NCBI GenBank assembly: GCA_003150615.1
Contig: QALN01000004.1
Span: 62,001-126,000, forward strand
Source of the DNA: Flavobacteriales bacterium
GTDB lineage: Bacteria > Bacteroidota > Bacteroidia > Flavobacteriales > UBA1820
Reading direction: 5' to 3'
DNA length: 64,000 bases
In this document: in pieces, positions 42,901-53,892 of the stretch
Position numbering within the stretch: position 1 is the stretch's first letter
Layout: every line of letters begins with the position of its first letter
Made by a program: the position numbers and the translations under genes
The notes under the pieces: generated by a model
Told to the model about the DNA's origin: nothing
Database searches by the model: none
The model's input: the letters and a program-made list of their open reading frames with translations, nothing else

Positions 42901-42919
42901 TTTTTTACGGACAGATAAG

Positions 42920-44920
42920 TTATTCCTTTTTTGCCTTCATGCTGTACCATCCGAGGAACAGTATGATGCCAAGGTACATGACGAGACCTATGGCCTGCAT
43001 TACGGCCTCGCTCATCGAATGGGAATATTCGAATCCGGCGAAGCGCATGCCTGCGCTGACAACGCCCATGAGAGCGCCTCCGGCTATGAATCCGGAAGCG
43101 AGCAGCGTGCCTTTATCGACACGGGCTTTGTTCAGGGCAGGGTCGTTGCTGCGGCTGCCTACGTACCAGCTAATGAGTCCGCCCATGACAAGAGGCGTGT
43201 TGAGTTCCAGCGGGATGAACATACCGAGAGCGAAAGCAAGGGCCGGTACTTTGAATGCTGTGAGCAAAAGGGCTATTACGGCTCCGGCACCGTAAAGTAT
43301 CCATGGCGCGGGTTTGCCGGACATCATCGGTTCTATCACGGCTGCCATTGCATTTGCTTGTGGCGCTACCAGGCCTCCGTTGGCCGCGTCGAAGCCGAAT
43401 GTCTTGTTCAGTATGAGTATCACACCGCCTACGGTTGCTGCCGATACCAGAGTGCCGAGGAATTTCCATGTCTGCTGTTTTGCCGGAGTGGAACCCAGCC
43501 AGTATCCTATCTTAAGATCGGTTATGAAGCCTCCGGCCATGGACAACGCGGTACATACCACACCGCCGATGACAAGCGCAGCGACCATTCCCGAAGTGCC
43601 TTTGAGTCCTGCCGCCACGAGTATGACGGAGGCGAGTATCAGCGTCATAAGGGTCATACCGGATACCGGGTTGGTGCCTACTATCGCTATGGCGTTGGCT
43701 GCTACGGTGGTGAAAAGGAACGATATGACGGCCACCACGACGAACGCTATGAGAGCCTGCATGAAATTGTGTATCACTCCGAAATAGAAGAAGAGGAACG
43801 TGACGGCCAGCGCGGCCATTACCGCTATGGCTATGAATTTCATTGGCAGGTCGCGTTCGGTGCGTTTGGTTTCGGCAGCTGCGGCTCCTTTGTTTTTGCC
43901 TCCCAGTTCCCTTGATGCGAGCCCTACCGCGCCTTTTATGATGCCCCACGAACGTATGATGCCTATCACTCCCGCCATGGCTATGCCGCCGATACCTATA
44001 TGGCGGGCGTAGGTGGAGAATATCGTTTCAGGTGACATTTGTCCTACCGTGGAGGTTATGTCGGCATTTCCCAGTGCGAGTACCGTATCGGGGTAAAAAG
44101 CTCCGAGAAGAGGGATGATGACGAACCATACGAATACCGAACCTGCGCATATTATCGAACTGTATTTGAGTCCTACGATGTATCCGAGCCCCAGTACGGC
44201 CGCACCGGTATTTATTTTGAACACGGTTTTGGCTTTGTCGGCTATTTCAGCTCCAAGAGGTATCACTTTAGTGGACAACACTTCGCTCCACCATCCGAAG
44301 GTGGACAGAACGAAATCGTACAGTCCGCCTACGATACCTGCGAAAATGAGCGGTCGCGCCTGGCTGCCTCCTTTCTCGCCTGAAATGAGCACCTGTGTGG
44401 TGGCCGTGGCTTCGGGGAAAGGGTATTTCCCGTGCATCTGCGATACGAAATATTTGCGGAAGGGTATAAGGAGCAGTATGCCCAGTATGCCTCCGAGCAG
44501 GGAACTTAAGAATACTTCGAGGAAGTTTACGGTCAGTTCCGGGTTGGTCCTCTGGAGGATGTAAAGTGCCGGAAGCGTGAATATGGCTCCCGCCACTATG
44601 ACGCCCGAACATGCGCCTATGGACTGTATTATAACGTTTTCGCCCAATGCGTTCTTGCGTTTTGCCGCACCGGACAGTCCTACGGCTATTATGGCTATCG
44701 GTATCGCGGCTTCGAATACCTGTCCCACTTTAAGACCGAGAAAGGCGGCTGCCGCGGAAAACAGCACGGCCATGACTATGCCCCATGAAACGGACCACAA
44801 GGTAACTTCCGGATAATTTCCTTCGGCGGGCATCACCGGGCGGTATTCTTCGCCGGGGGCAAGCTCGCGGAATGCGTTTTCGGGTAGTTCCACTTGTTGT
44901 TTTTCAGTTGTTTCTGCCAT
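42920..44920 (-). CDS. OPT family oligopeptide transporter
   Basis: A 666-residue inner-membrane transporter with ~14-16 hydrophobic helices. Characteristic stretches are ENVIIQSIGACSGVIVAGAIFTLPALYIL, KYPFPEATATTQVLISGEKGG and LYDFVLSTFGWW. OPT proteins take up small peptides, glutathione-type molecules or metal chelates. The bacterial oligopeptide branch fits this sequence; the substrate is not specified by the context. It could work with the S46 dipeptidase in peptide use, as inference only. Confidence 0.93.
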   Translation of the reverse strand: MAETTEKQQVELPENAFRELAPGEEYRPVMPAEGNYPEVTLWSVSWGIVMAVLFSAAAAFLGLKVGQVFEAAIPIAIIAVGLSGAAKRKNALGENVIIQSIGACSGVIVAGAIFTLPALYILQRTNPELTVNFLEVFLSSLLGGILGILLLIPFRKYFVSQMHGKYPFPEATATTQVLISGEKGGSQARPLIFAGIVGGLYDFVLSTFGWWSEVLSTKVIPLGAEIADKAKTVFKINTGAAVLGLGYIVGLKYSSIICAGSVFVWFVIIPLLGAFYPDTVLALGNADITSTVGQMSPETIFSTYARHIGIGGIAMAGVIGIIRSWGIIKGAVGLASRELGGKNKGAAAAETKRTERDLPMKFIAIAVMAALAVTFLFFYFGVIHNFMQALIAFVVVAVISFLFTTVAANAIAIVGTNPVSGMTLMTLILASVILVAAGLKGTSGMVAALVIGGVVCTALSMAGGFITDLKIGYWLGSTPAKQQTWKFLGTLVSAATVGGVILILNKTFGFDAANGGLVAPQANAMAAVIEPMMSGKPAPWILYGAGAVIALLLTAFKVPALAFALGMFIPLELNTPLVMGGLISWYVGSRSNDPALNKARVDKGTLLASGFIAGGALMGVVSAGMRFAGFEYSHSMSEAVMQAIGLVMYLGIILFLGWYSMKAKKE

Positions 44921-44986
44921 TGTTTTATACTATGTCTTTAGTGTTAATTATATGTGTTGTGTCAAATGCCGAAAGTTGTTTTTTTT

Positions 44987-46315
44987 CTATAAGTTGTTTT
45001 CCCCGCGACGGGTTACCTTGCGTTTCAGGCGCCTTAGTTTGCGTTGTTGGGCCGGGGGCTGTTCGTCCTCGCCAGGCATGGGCAGTATGTGTCTGTCGCG
45101 GTAGCCCAAAAGGTACAGCACGCCGTCCAGTCCCATGGCCGATATGGCGTGGCTGGCGTTGGCCCTTACCATTGGTTTTGCCTGGAATGCCACACCGAGC
45201 CCTGCCAGACGCAGCATGGGCAGGTCGTTGGCTCCGTCGCCTATGGCTATTACCTGTTCGGTGGAGATGCCTTCCTTTTCGGCCAGCATCTTCAGGCATT
45301 CGGCTTTTTTAGCCCCGTCGACAATTTCGCCTATGTAACCGCCTGTCAGGCGGCCGTCCACGATTTCCAGTTCGTTGGAAAAGACGTAGTCTATGCCCAG
45401 GCGTTTCTGCAGATAGCGGCCGAAGTAGGCGAAGCCTCCCGATACGATAGCAGTTTTGTAACCGTAGGCTTTAAGGGTAGAGATGAGCCTTTCGGCCCCT
45501 TCGGTAAGGGGAAGTGTTTCGGCTATTTCGGCCAATACGCTTTCTGGCAGTCCGGCGAGCGTTTTTATGCGTTCTTTGAAGCTTTCCTTGAAGTCTATTT
45601 CACCGCGCATTGCTTTTTCGGTGATGGCGCGCACCATGTCTCCGGAGCCTGCGCGTTTGGCCAATTCGTCTATAACTTCGACCTGTATCAGGGTGGAGTC
45701 CATGTCGAAACATACCAGGCGGCGGTTTCGGTAGTACATGTTGTCTTCCTGGAAAGCTATATCTACCCCGACCCGGGATGATACTTCGAGGAATTGCATG
45801 GTCATGGCTTTTTTGTCCGGTATTTCGCCTTCGACCTTAAGTTCGAGACATATCTTGCGGTCCGTTTCGTCGGGAAGAGGGCGGTGGGTTACGCGGTATA
45901 TGGTACGTATGTTAAGGTTATTGGAGGCTATCACACGCGTGACTTCGTGTATCTGGAGTGCGGTCAGGCGGCGTCCGAGCACGGTGATTATGTGGCGTTT
46001 TTTGCTGCGGTTGTTGGCCCAGAGCTCGTATTCCTCGCGGGAGAGTGGCGTGAACTTTATGTTGAGGCCAAGTTCGTAGCTTTTCATAAGGATGTCTTTG
46101 AGCAGAGGGGCTGATTCAGCATCCTCGCCCATTTCAAACACTATGGCCAGATTGAGCGATTTGTGTATATCGGCCTGGCCGATGTCGAGTATCGATGCGT
46201 CGTAGGAGGCGAGTATGCCTGTAAGGGTGCTGGTAAGGCCGGGGCGGTCTTCTCCCGATACGGTCAGCAGTATTATCTGTTTCTGCTGTTTCAGTTTTTT
46301 ATCTTTTCTGTTCAT
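44987..46315 (-). CDS. serB: Phosphoserine phosphatase with N-terminal ACT domain
   Basis: A 442-residue SerB that hydrolyses O-phosphoserine in serine synthesis. The N-terminal third is an ACT domain (IILLTVSGEDRPGLTSTLTGIL) followed by a second regulatory stretch. The HAD catalytic core reads FDMDSTLIQVEVIDELA (DxDxT), SGGFAYFG and GDGANDLPML. The C-terminus has an extra basic tail (RKLRRLKRKVTRRG). Two start candidates, 46333 and 46315; MNRKDKKLKQQK at 46315 is chosen. Confidence 0.95.
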   Translation of the reverse strand: MNRKDKKLKQQKQIILLTVSGEDRPGLTSTLTGILASYDASILDIGQADIHKSLNLAIVFEMGEDAESAPLLKDILMKSYELGLNIKFTPLSREEYELWANNRSKKRHIITVLGRRLTALQIHEVTRVIASNNLNIRTIYRVTHRPLPDETDRKICLELKVEGEIPDKKAMTMQFLEVSSRVGVDIAFQEDNMYYRNRRLVCFDMDSTLIQVEVIDELAKRAGSGDMVRAITEKAMRGEIDFKESFKERIKTLAGLPESVLAEIAETLPLTEGAERLISTLKAYGYKTAIVSGGFAYFGRYLQKRLGIDYVFSNELEIVDGRLTGGYIGEIVDGAKKAECLKMLAEKEGISTEQVIAIGDGANDLPMLRLAGLGVAFQAKPMVRANASHAISAMGLDGVLYLLGYRDRHILPMPGEDEQPPAQQRKLRRLKRKVTRRGENNL

Positions 46316-46530
46316 GCCTATTGATGTACACACAACGGTTATCGGTAATACGAGTTCCGTGACATTCCGCAGGGCCTGTCGGCGGACTAATATTTATAAG
46401 GTGCTAATGTATGTTTATTTTCCGTAAAAGCGTGTGAAAAATCGTTTAAAATGTGCCTGGGGCGGGGCTTTTTACAGCAAAAGAATAAACTGAAGGGGGT
46501 TTTATGTGAAAAATCCTCAAAAGCCGGGTT

Positions 46531-46600
46531 ATCCCGCAGGCATAGCCTGTTCGATATTAACAACTGGTGTTAAACACAATCAGGCTCTGCCTGTAGCGGA
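46531..46600 (+). repeat. Dispersed hairpin repeat, copy 5
   Basis: CAGGCATAGCCTG followed by TTCGATATTAAC, then a short spacer and a second hairpin CAGGCTCTGCCTG. It lies in the 318-base gap between serB and der, with only AT-rich unstructured sequence around it. Confidence 0.75.
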
Positions 46601-46651
46601 CAAAAAAAAACGCCAAACAGCCTTTGCCTGTGTCAAGTGGCCGCAGGTGTT

Positions 46652-48019
46652 TTATTTTTTTCTGAAGTATATCTCGACAGGTACTCCGGAGAAGTCGAAA
46701 TTTTCACGCAGCTTATTTTCCACGAAGCGTTTGTACGGGTCTTTTATGTACTGCGGCAGATTGGCGAAAAATGCGAACTTGGGCGTATGCGTTGGCAGTT
46801 GCGTACAAAATTTGATTTTTATGTACTTGCCTTTGGTGGCAGGAGGCGGGGTAGATTCTATGATGGGCAGCATTACCTCGTTCAATTCGCGTGTTTTTAT
46901 GCGGCGTATGCGGTTGTGGTATACCTGCACGGCGGTTTCAATGGCCTTGAATATACGCTGTTTTTCCAGTGCCGACATGAATACTATCGGAACGTCGGTA
47001 AACGGGGCTATCTTCTCGCGTATTTTTTTCTCGAATTCCCGTGAGGTGTTGTTGCCTTTTTCCACCAGGTCCCATTTGTTTACCAGTATCACGATGCCTT
47101 TGCCGTTGCGGTCGGCCAGGTGAAAGATGTTCATGTCCTGTGCTTCGAAACCCTGTGTGGCGTCTATCAGCAGGATACTTACGTCGCTGTTTTCGATGGC
47201 TCTTACCGAGCGCATGACGGAGTAAAACTCGAGGTCTTCTTCGACTTTGTTCTTTTTCCTCAGCCCGGCGGTGTCTACCAGGTAGAATTTGTGCCCGAAG
47301 CGATTGTAGAGGGTGTTTATCGAATCGCGGGTAGTTCCTGCGATGTCCGTTACGATGTTGCGGTCCTGTCCGAGAAGGGCGTTGACGAACGATGATTTGC
47401 CCACATTGGGACGTCCAACTATGGCAAAGCGCGGGAGTTCGTCGTCTCCTTTTTTAGGTATTATCTCGCCGTTTTCGTCCGTTTCTTCCTGTTCGGCAAC
47501 GTCGTTTTCAGCCGTGTTTTCTTCTTTTGGGAATGAGGCTATCACGTCGTCCAGAAGATCGCCCGTGCCGCTGCCGTTGATGGCTGAAATAGAGTATGGA
47601 TGTCCCAGACCGAGTGAATAGAAGTCAGCAGTAAGGGATTCGTGTACGGAACTGTCCACTTTGTTTACGACCAGAAAGACAGGTTTTCTGCTCTTGCGCA
47701 GAATGTCGGCCACTTCCTGATCCATGCCGGTTACACCTTGCTGGGCATCGGTGACGAAAACTATGGAGTTGGCCTCTTCGATTGCCAGGTGTACCTGCTT
47801 TGCTATTTCTTCCTCGAAAATGTCGTCGGAGCCTGTCACGTAGCCTCCCGTGTCTATTACGGAAAATTCCACGCCGTTCCAGTCGCTCTTGCCGTAATGC
47901 CGGTCGCGTGTGACTCCGGCAGTGGAGTCGACTATGGCCTGGCGTGTCTGTGTCAGGCGGTTGAAAAATGTTGATTTTCCTACGTTGGGACGTCCAACGA
48001 TGGCCAGCATGTTAGGCAT
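46652..48019 (-). CDS. der: Ribosome biogenesis GTPase Der (EngA)
   Basis: A 455-residue tandem GTPase needed for 50S assembly. G1 of the first domain is [14 protein letters not shown] at the N-terminus and G1 of the second is [15 protein letters not shown] at ~205. G3 motifs are DTGGYVTG and DTAGLRKK; the C-terminal KH-like domain ends PVEIYFRKK. An acidic insert between the domains ([20 protein letters not shown]) is longer than in E. coli. Confidence 0.97.
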   Translation of the reverse strand: MPNMLAIVGRPNVGKSTFFNRLTQTRQAIVDSTAGVTRDRHYGKSDWNGVEFSVIDTGGYVTGSDDIFEEEIAKQVHLAIEEANSIVFVTDAQQGVTGMDQEVADILRKSRKPVFLVVNKVDSSVHESLTADFYSLGLGHPYSISAINGSGTGDLLDDVIASFPKEENTAENDVAEQEETDENGEIIPKKGDDELPRFAIVGRPNVGKSSFVNALLGQDRNIVTDIAGTTRDSINTLYNRFGHKFYLVDTAGLRKKNKVEEDLEFYSVMRSVRAIENSDVSILLIDATQGFEAQDMNIFHLADRNGKGIVILVNKWDLVEKGNNTSREFEKKIREKIAPFTDVPIVFMSALEKQRIFKAIETAVQVYHNRIRRIKTRELNEVMLPIIESTPPPATKGKYIKIKFCTQLPTHTPKFAFFANLPQYIKDPYKRFVENKLRENFDFSGVPVEIYFRKK

Positions 48020-48062
48020 AGGTATTTGCGGTTCTTAATATGTTGTTACTCGTTTGGAAAAA

Positions 48063-48070
48063 CAAAGATA
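48063..48070 (-). promoter_or_regulatory. Promoter -7 element of der
   Basis: Minus strand TATCTTTG, a TAnnTTTG match, 43 bases before the der start; no clear upstream box. Confidence 0.5.
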
Positions 48071-48113
48071 CGGAGAATTTCCCGGATTTTTTTACGCAGG
48101 GCTTTTCCGGCGT

Positions 48114-48755
48114 TTATTTCGCCGGGGCGTCGAAGCCGGCGTAAAGCGCATGTACCCATACGTATTTGCCCCAGTGGCCGTAGTATAGGCGGAAACGTAT
48201 TTTCTGTTCTTTTGTCAGTATTCCGGCAAAACTGCCTGAGTCGTTTATCTCGCGCGGTATGCGTACGTAAAAATCCCTCAGTGAAATACCGGGGTTGCCC
48301 ACGAGTTTGAAAAGGGCTTCTTTTGCAGCCCATATAAGCGAGAGGCGCAGCAGGTTGTCGTGCCGTTCCACTTTCAGCTCGCGGGCGTGCAGGAACCAGG
48401 CAGCCACACGCGAGAGTTTTGCACTGCGTTTCTGTATGTCGATGCCGATAGGGTAGTCCGATACTGCCACGCATACCACGTGCGAAGTATGCGAGATGCT
48501 TACGTAGCGCCCGCTTTTAAGATAAGGTTTCCCTTCCGGCCCGTAGTAGAGATCGCTGTCGGAAATGCCCATGCGGTGCATCAGCCGGCGTGCGGCGAGT
48601 ATTTCGCTACGGCGGCGGGAAGAACGCGAGGACGATATTTTGTCCATCGTGGCGGGCGATAGGGTTATCCCGGCGCGTAACGAGGCTTCGCTTTCTACTG
48701 CGTGCCAGAAACCTATGCGTGCATTGTTTTCGTATTTTTCCTCTATAAAGGGCAT
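48114..48755 (-). CDS. 4'-Phosphopantetheinyl transferase (Sfp-like)
   Basis: A 213-residue enzyme that attaches phosphopantetheine to carrier proteins. The GIDIQKR metal site (Asp) and WAAKEALFKL (Trp-x-x-Lys-Glu-Ala) give the Mg2+ motif; VSISHTSHVV precedes them as in the Sfp group. It is the last gene of the purM-prfA-CDF-pyrF chain, 46 bases after pyrF. Partner ACPs are not in this window. Confidence 0.9.
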   Translation of the reverse strand: MPFIEEKYENNARIGFWHAVESEASLRAGITLSPATMDKISSSRSSRRRSEILAARRLMHRMGISDSDLYYGPEGKPYLKSGRYVSISHTSHVVCVAVSDYPIGIDIQKRSAKLSRVAAWFLHARELKVERHDNLLRLSLIWAAKEALFKLVGNPGISLRDFYVRIPREINDSGSFAGILTKEQKIRFRLYYGHWGKYVWVHALYAGFDAPAK

Positions 48756-48801
48756 ACGTGCTTGTTGTTATGAATGTGTTTACGGGCAGGCGGGCGTTGT
48801 G

Positions 48802-49632
48802 TCAGATTATGCCGGCTCCGGACAGTATTTTTTCCATTTGGGATTGCAGCCTTGCGGCTTCTTCCCCTGCGCGGGAGGCAAAATCACGGTCGGCAGAGGC
48901 GTATATTATGCCGCGCGACGAGTTGACCAGCAGCCCGCAGTCCCTGTTCAGACCGTAACGGCATACGTCTTCCAGACTTCCTCCCTGGGCGCCTACGCCT
49001 GGAACGAGCAGGAAGTGACGGGGGGCTGTTTCGCGTATCTGCCGGAAATATTCGGCTTTGGTCGCGCCTGCCACGTACATCATTTCGTTTTCCGAAGCCC
49101 AGTCCATCGACGTTTCCATGACTTTTTTCCACAACGGTTTCCCGTCGGCCATACGTGCGAGCTGGAAATCGGCAGCACCCGGATTGGACGTGAGTGCCAG
49201 CAGAATGACCCATTTGCCAGGTTTGCCTAAAAATGGCTTTACCGAATCCGAGCCCATGTAAGGGGCTGCTGTCACGGCGTCGAAGTCCGCGTTATCGAGC
49301 AGGGCACGGCCGTACATGGCCGATGTATTGCCTATGTCGCCGCGTTTGGCGTCGGCAATGAGGAATATGTCGGGGTATTTCTCCCGTATGTAGCTCGCGG
49401 TTTTGCAGAGGCTGTCCCAGCCGGCGCTGCCTTCGGTTTCAAAGAAGGCGGTGTTAGGTTTGTAAGCCACGCAGCGGGTGGCTGTGGCGTCGACTATGGC
49501 GCGGCAGAATTCGAAAAGAGGGTCTTCGGTCTGAAGGAGGTGTTCCGGTATTTTTTTTATGTCGGGGTCAAGGCCTACGCAAAGGAATGATTTTTTTAGC
49601 CGTATCTGTCCTGCGAGTTCTTCGTATGTCAT
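48802..49632 (-). CDS. pyrF: Orotidine 5'-phosphate decarboxylase
   Basis: A 276-residue OMP decarboxylase (last step of UMP synthesis), the longer type-2 form. The active-site motif is DAKRGDI at 94-100 (Asp-x-Lys-x-x-Asp). Flanking blocks [13 protein letters not shown] and [10 protein letters not shown] support it. In the same operon as prfA and purM. Confidence 0.95.
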   Translation of the reverse strand: MTYEELAGQIRLKKSFLCVGLDPDIKKIPEHLLQTEDPLFEFCRAIVDATATRCVAYKPNTAFFETEGSAGWDSLCKTASYIREKYPDIFLIADAKRGDIGNTSAMYGRALLDNADFDAVTAAPYMGSDSVKPFLGKPGKWVILLALTSNPGAADFQLARMADGKPLWKKVMETSMDWASENEMMYVAGATKAEYFRQIRETAPRHFLLVPGVGAQGGSLEDVCRYGLNRDCGLLVNSSRGIIYASADRDFASRAGEEAARLQSQMEKILSGAGII

Positions 49633-49671
49633 AATCTGGCGGATGTGTGTTATTGTGTTTTCTTTCAGTAT

Positions 49672-50610
49672 TTAATTTTTACGTGCACAGGGACCGAACA
49701 CGCCGGATTCTATCGGTTCGACATGCAGGTTTATGTGGGTATCCTGGCCGAACCGGCCGCGCAGGCGTTTTTCTATTGTTTTGGTCAGTTCGTGGGCGTA
49801 TGACACTGTGGCGGCTGCATCCACGCGTATATGCACTTCTATTGCTATGGAGTTGCCTATGCGGCGAGTACACAAGTTGTGGGGATCGCTTACTCCGGGT
49901 GTGTCCATTATAAGCGATATTATTTCGTCCTCGGTGTCTTTTGGCAGAGACTTTTCGAGCAGTTCGTCAACGGCCGGTTTTACGAGCGAAAAAGCCACTT
50001 TTACGATAAGTACGCTCACGAGTATTGCCGCAAGAGGATCGAGTATCCTCCACGAGGGGCCAAGGAGTATAGCGCCTCCGATACCCAGCGCCGTGCCTAT
50101 GGAAGAAAACGCGTCCGAACGGTGGTGCCATGCATTGGCCGTTACGGCGGGACTGTTTTCCCTGCGTCCGACGGTTGCCGTATAGCGATACAGCGCTTCC
50201 TTGACGGCTATCGATACCAATGCAGCCATGAGTGCTATTGTCCCGGGGCTTTCCAGTTCGAGGTCCAGGAAGTAATGTCCGTATATTTTCTTTGCCCCGT
50301 CCCACATGAGTCCCGCTCCGACGAAAAACAGCACTATACCGATGACCGAAGTGGCCAGGGTTTCGTATTTGCCGTGACCGTAGTCGTGGGTGTCGTCCTT
50401 GGGTTTTGCGGATATGTTTACAAAGAGGAGGACTACGATGTCGGTGGCGAAATCCGAGAGAGAGTGTACGGCGTCGGCTATCATGGCGCCGCTTCGTCCC
50501 AGGATTCCTGCGGCGAACTTGAATGCAAGCAAAAAGAAATTGGCCAGCGTCCCGACGAGCGTGACTTTGACTATTTCCTTTTTGCGTTCATGACTTTGTT
50601 GCCGTTGCAT
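49672..50610 (-). CDS. Cation diffusion facilitator transporter
   Basis: A 312-residue CDF metal exporter (Zn/Fe/Mn type). Six helices; site A ligands in MIADAVHSLSDFATDI and NAWHHRSDAFSSIG (His/Asp pairs). A cytoplasmic C-terminal ferredoxin-like domain starts ~215 (TPGVSDPHNLCTRR). It probably exports Zn2+ or Fe2+ from the cytoplasm. Co-transcribed between prfA and pyrF. Confidence 0.92.
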   Translation of the reverse strand: MQRQQSHERKKEIVKVTLVGTLANFFLLAFKFAAGILGRSGAMIADAVHSLSDFATDIVVLLFVNISAKPKDDTHDYGHGKYETLATSVIGIVLFFVGAGLMWDGAKKIYGHYFLDLELESPGTIALMAALVSIAVKEALYRYTATVGRRENSPAVTANAWHHRSDAFSSIGTALGIGGAILLGPSWRILDPLAAILVSVLIVKVAFSLVKPAVDELLEKSLPKDTEDEIISLIMDTPGVSDPHNLCTRRIGNSIAIEVHIRVDAAATVSYAHELTKTIEKRLRGRFGQDTHINLHVEPIESGVFGPCARKN

Positions 50611-50658
50611 CGTATTTGCTGCGTTTTCGTGGTTTGACGAACGAGGAAAGAACGGTTA

Positions 50659-51738
50659 TTATTCGCCTTCCTTGAGTTTTTCCGCGTTTTCGGCTATCGT
50701 CAGTTCGTCTATTATGCGCTGTATGTCTCCGTTGATAATGTCGGAGAGATTGTATAGAGTGAGCCCTATGCGGTGGTCGGTCACGCGTCCCTGCGGGTAG
50801 TTGTACGTCCGTATTTTGGCGGAACGGTCGCCGGTGGATACCATGGATTTGCGCTTTGAGGCTTCTTCTTCGAGGCGTTTCTGGTATTCTATCTCGTAAA
50901 GGCGGGAGCGGAGTACGGTCATGCACTTTTCGAGGTTTTTTATCTGCGAGCGTTCGTCCTGACATTGGGCTACTATACCCGTGGGTATGTGCGTAAGACG
51001 TACGGCGGAGTAGGTAGTGTTGACCGACTGTCCTCCCGCGCCCGACGAACAGAACGTGTCCTTGCGGATGTCTTTAGGGTCGATGTAAATGTCGAATTCT
51101 TCTGCTTCGGGCATTACGATACATGTGGCGGCCGATGTGTGTACGCGTCCCTGGGTTTCGGTGGCGGGTACGCGCTGTACGCGGTGTACTCCGGCTTCGA
51201 ATTTCATGGTTCCGTAAACGTCTTCGCCGGAGAGCTTGAATATGATTTCCTTGTAGCCTCCGGATGTGCCTTCGTTGAAGTCGATGATTTCCTGTCTCCA
51301 GCCCTTGCTTTCGGCAAATTTGGTGTACATGCGGTACAGGTCGCCGGCGAAAATGGCGGCTTCGTCGCCTCCTGTGCCTCCGCGGAGTTCGACTACGGCG
51401 TTCTTGGCGTCGGCCGGGTCCCTGGGTATGAGCATAACTTTTATTTCCTCTTCGAGAGGCGCGACCTGAGGTTCGGCTTCTTCGAGTTCTGCGCGTGCCA
51501 TTTCGGTCATTTCGGCGTCCGAGCCGTCTTTTATTATCTCGCGCGCTTCTTCGATGTCCGAGAGCAGTTTTTTGTATTTTTTGTAAGCTCCGACTATTTT
51601 TTCAAGCTGTTTGTACTGACGCCCCAGTTCGACGTAGCGTTTTTGGTCGGCGATGACCTCCGGCTGTATGATAAGGTCGGCAACTTCGTCAAAGCGGGTC
51701 CTTATGCCTTCGAGTTTTTCCAGAAGTGTGGATGCCAT
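50659..51738 (-). CDS. prfA: Peptide chain release factor 1
   Basis: A 359-residue RF1 that recognises UAA and UAG. The GGQ catalytic tripeptide is at 235-237 in [10 protein letters not shown]; the anticodon-like PAT motif at 191-193 ([10 protein letters not shown]) marks it as RF1. The N-terminal helical domain and [11 protein letters not shown] are normal. Having RF1 means TAG is a stop codon in this organism, which matters for the TAG in the phage gene. Confidence 0.97.
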   Translation of the reverse strand: MASTLLEKLEGIRTRFDEVADLIIQPEVIADQKRYVELGRQYKQLEKIVGAYKKYKKLLSDIEEAREIIKDGSDAEMTEMARAELEEAEPQVAPLEEEIKVMLIPRDPADAKNAVVELRGGTGGDEAAIFAGDLYRMYTKFAESKGWRQEIIDFNEGTSGGYKEIIFKLSGEDVYGTMKFEAGVHRVQRVPATETQGRVHTSAATCIVMPEAEEFDIYIDPKDIRKDTFCSSGAGGQSVNTTYSAVRLTHIPTGIVAQCQDERSQIKNLEKCMTVLRSRLYEIEYQKRLEEEASKRKSMVSTGDRSAKIRTYNYPQGRVTDHRIGLTLYNLSDIINGDIQRIIDELTIAENAEKLKEGE

Positions 51739-51776
51739 ATTTTTTCCTTGTCTTTTCCTTGGTTCGTTATAAAAAA

Positions 51777-52949
51777 TCAGTATTCGAACGTGCCTTTGTC
51801 CGATTTTATGGTAAGGCGTTTACCTTCCGGGCAAGCTTCGACGCGGCCCACAACACGGGCTGGAATGCCGAACGATTCGGATATGGAAACGATATCCTGT
51901 GCGATATCCTGCGGTACGTAAAATTCCATACGGTGTCCCATGTTGAATACCTGGTACATTTCCTTCCAGTCGGTGCCGCTTTCACTTTGTATCATGTCGA
52001 ACAGCGGAGGTACGGGGAACATGTTGTCCTTTATCACATGGAGGTCGTTTACGAAATGCAGTATTTTGGTTTGCGCGCCTCCGGAACAATGTACCATGCC
52101 GTGTATTGAGTGACGCATGGAGTCGAGCACTTTTTTGACAACCGGGGCGTACGTGCGGGTGGGGGACAGGACGAGTAGCCCGGCGTTGAGAGGCGAGCCT
52201 TCGACAGCGTCCGTAAGGTCTTTCGAACCGCAGTACACGAGCGATGGATCTGTGGCGTGGTCGTAACTTTCGGGGAATTCGCCGGCGAGGGACTTTTTAA
52301 AGACGTCGTGCCGTGCCGAAGTAAGTCCGTTGGATCCCATGCCGCCGTTGTATCGGTTTTCATAAACGGACTGCCCGTATGATGCCAGAGCGACTATGAC
52401 GTCGCCCGGGCATATGTTCGAGTTGTCGATCACGTCCGAGCGTTTCATGCGTGCCGTAATTGTGGAATCGACTATGATGGTGCGTACCAGGTCGCCTACG
52501 TCGGCGGTTTCACCGCCGGTGGAGATGATATTGACTCCGTAGCCGCGCATTTCCTCAAGAAGTTCTTCCGTGCCGTTTATTATGGCCGAGATTACTTCGC
52601 CCGGTATAAGGTTCTTGTTGCGTCCGATGGTCGAGGAAAGCAGTATATTGTCGGTGGCGCCTACGCATAGCAGATCGTCGATGTTCATTATAAGGGCGTC
52701 CTGGGCTATGCCTTTCCATACCGACAGGTCTCCCGTGCGCCGCCAGTACATGTAAGCCAGCGCTGATTTGGTGCCGGCTCCGTCGGCGTGCATGACGGTG
52801 CAGTACTGACTGTCGCCGCACAGGTAGTCGGGTATTATTTTGCAGAACGCGCCGGGAAAAAGCCCTTTATCCACGTTCCTGATTGCGTTGTGTACGTCTT
52901 CTTTCGATGCCGAGACTCCACGTCCGGCGTACCTTTTGCTTACTTCCAT
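51777..52949 (-). CDS. purM: Phosphoribosylformylglycinamidine cyclo-ligase
   Basis: A 390-residue AIR synthetase of purine biosynthesis. Motifs: [15 protein letters not shown] (ATP/FGAM site), [18 protein letters not shown] and the Gly-rich [14 protein letters not shown]. The C-terminus ([18 protein letters not shown]) is longer than in E. coli, as in other Bacteroidota. It leads the purM-prfA-CDF-pyrF-PPTase operon. Confidence 0.93.
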   Translation of the reverse strand: MEVSKRYAGRGVSASKEDVHNAIRNVDKGLFPGAFCKIIPDYLCGDSQYCTVMHADGAGTKSALAYMYWRRTGDLSVWKGIAQDALIMNIDDLLCVGATDNILLSSTIGRNKNLIPGEVISAIINGTEELLEEMRGYGVNIISTGGETADVGDLVRTIIVDSTITARMKRSDVIDNSNICPGDVIVALASYGQSVYENRYNGGMGSNGLTSARHDVFKKSLAGEFPESYDHATDPSLVYCGSKDLTDAVEGSPLNAGLLVLSPTRTYAPVVKKVLDSMRHSIHGMVHCSGGAQTKILHFVNDLHVIKDNMFPVPPLFDMIQSESGTDWKEMYQVFNMGHRMEFYVPQDIAQDIVSISESFGIPARVVGRVEACPEGKRLTIKSDKGTFEY

Positions 52950-53046
52950 CCTTTGTTTCTAAAAAAAAGCCGTAGTCTGCGGCCGTTTATACGCGTTAGT
53001 TGTGTGTTCGTTATTTAAAATGCTGAAAATAATTGCATTTACAGCA

Positions 53047-53820
53047 TTATAGTTCAAGTTCTTCGTTAAGTCTTTTCTCCAGTTCTTCAGGGTCTTTCAT
53101 TATAGTCAGCGTGTTTCCTTTTACGTAACTGACCTTGCCCCGTTCCTCGGAAACCACTATACAGGCGGCATCCGAGCGTTCGCCTATGCCTATGGCGGCG
53201 CGGTGTCGCGTGCCATATTCTTCTGGCAGGGTTTTGTCACGCGATACGGGCAGGATGACGCGTGTGGCTACAATACGTCCGTTTTCTATCACTATTGCGC
53301 CGTCGTGCAACGGGCTGTTCTTGTAAAATATGCTCTCTAATATGCTTTGCGTGGGTACGATGTTCTGTACGTCGCCTGTGGTGGCTTCTTTGAGGTCGAA
53401 CATGGATTTTTTTATCACTATCAGGGCGCCGGTACGGGTTTTGGCCATTTCAAAGCAGGCGTTCACTATCTCTTTGACTTCTATTTTTTCAGGTATCGCC
53501 CTGCGGCGTTTTATTTTGGAAAAGAAGTGCTTGACGAAAAAGTTGTTCGTGCCTATCAATATCAGAAAACGTCGTATTTCCTGCTGGAAGAGTATGACCA
53601 CCGCCAGTACGCCGATGCTCATGAATTGTCCCAGGATGCCGCTAAGGAGCGTCATTTGCAGCGCTTCGACTAGTTTCCACAACAGGAACAGGACTATCAT
53701 GCCCACGAATATGTTCACCGCTACCGTGCCGCGCACCAGCCTGTACGCCTGGAACACGAGGAACACCACCACGGCGATGTCTATGAAGTCCTTTATTCCG
53801 AATGTTATGAAATCGAACAT
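53047..53820 (-). CDS. cdaA: Diadenylate cyclase CdaA
   Basis: A 257-residue membrane-bound c-di-AMP synthase. Three N-terminal helices (~10-90) carry FLVFQAYRLVRGTVAVNIFVG. The DAC domain follows, with the DGA motif at 173-175 in HDGAIVIENG and RHR at 205-207 in GTRHRAAIGI. c-di-AMP controls potassium, osmotic and cell-wall homeostasis. The downstream gap holds several repeat copies. Confidence 0.95.
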   Translation of the reverse strand: MFDFITFGIKDFIDIAVVVFLVFQAYRLVRGTVAVNIFVGMIVLFLLWKLVEALQMTLLSGILGQFMSIGVLAVVILFQQEIRRFLILIGTNNFFVKHFFSKIKRRRAIPEKIEVKEIVNACFEMAKTRTGALIVIKKSMFDLKEATTGDVQNIVPTQSILESIFYKNSPLHDGAIVIENGRIVATRVILPVSRDKTLPEEYGTRHRAAIGIGERSDAACIVVSEERGKVSYVKGNTLTIMKDPEELEKRLNEELEL

Positions 53821-53892
53821 TTATTATGTTTGTTTTTTTTTGATACCAGTCGCTGTACGGCCTATTTGAGAACCATTTTAGACGCAATATTC

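Noticed and set aside
43019..43915. 298-codon plus-strand open frame
   Set aside because: Antisense to the OPT transporter gene.
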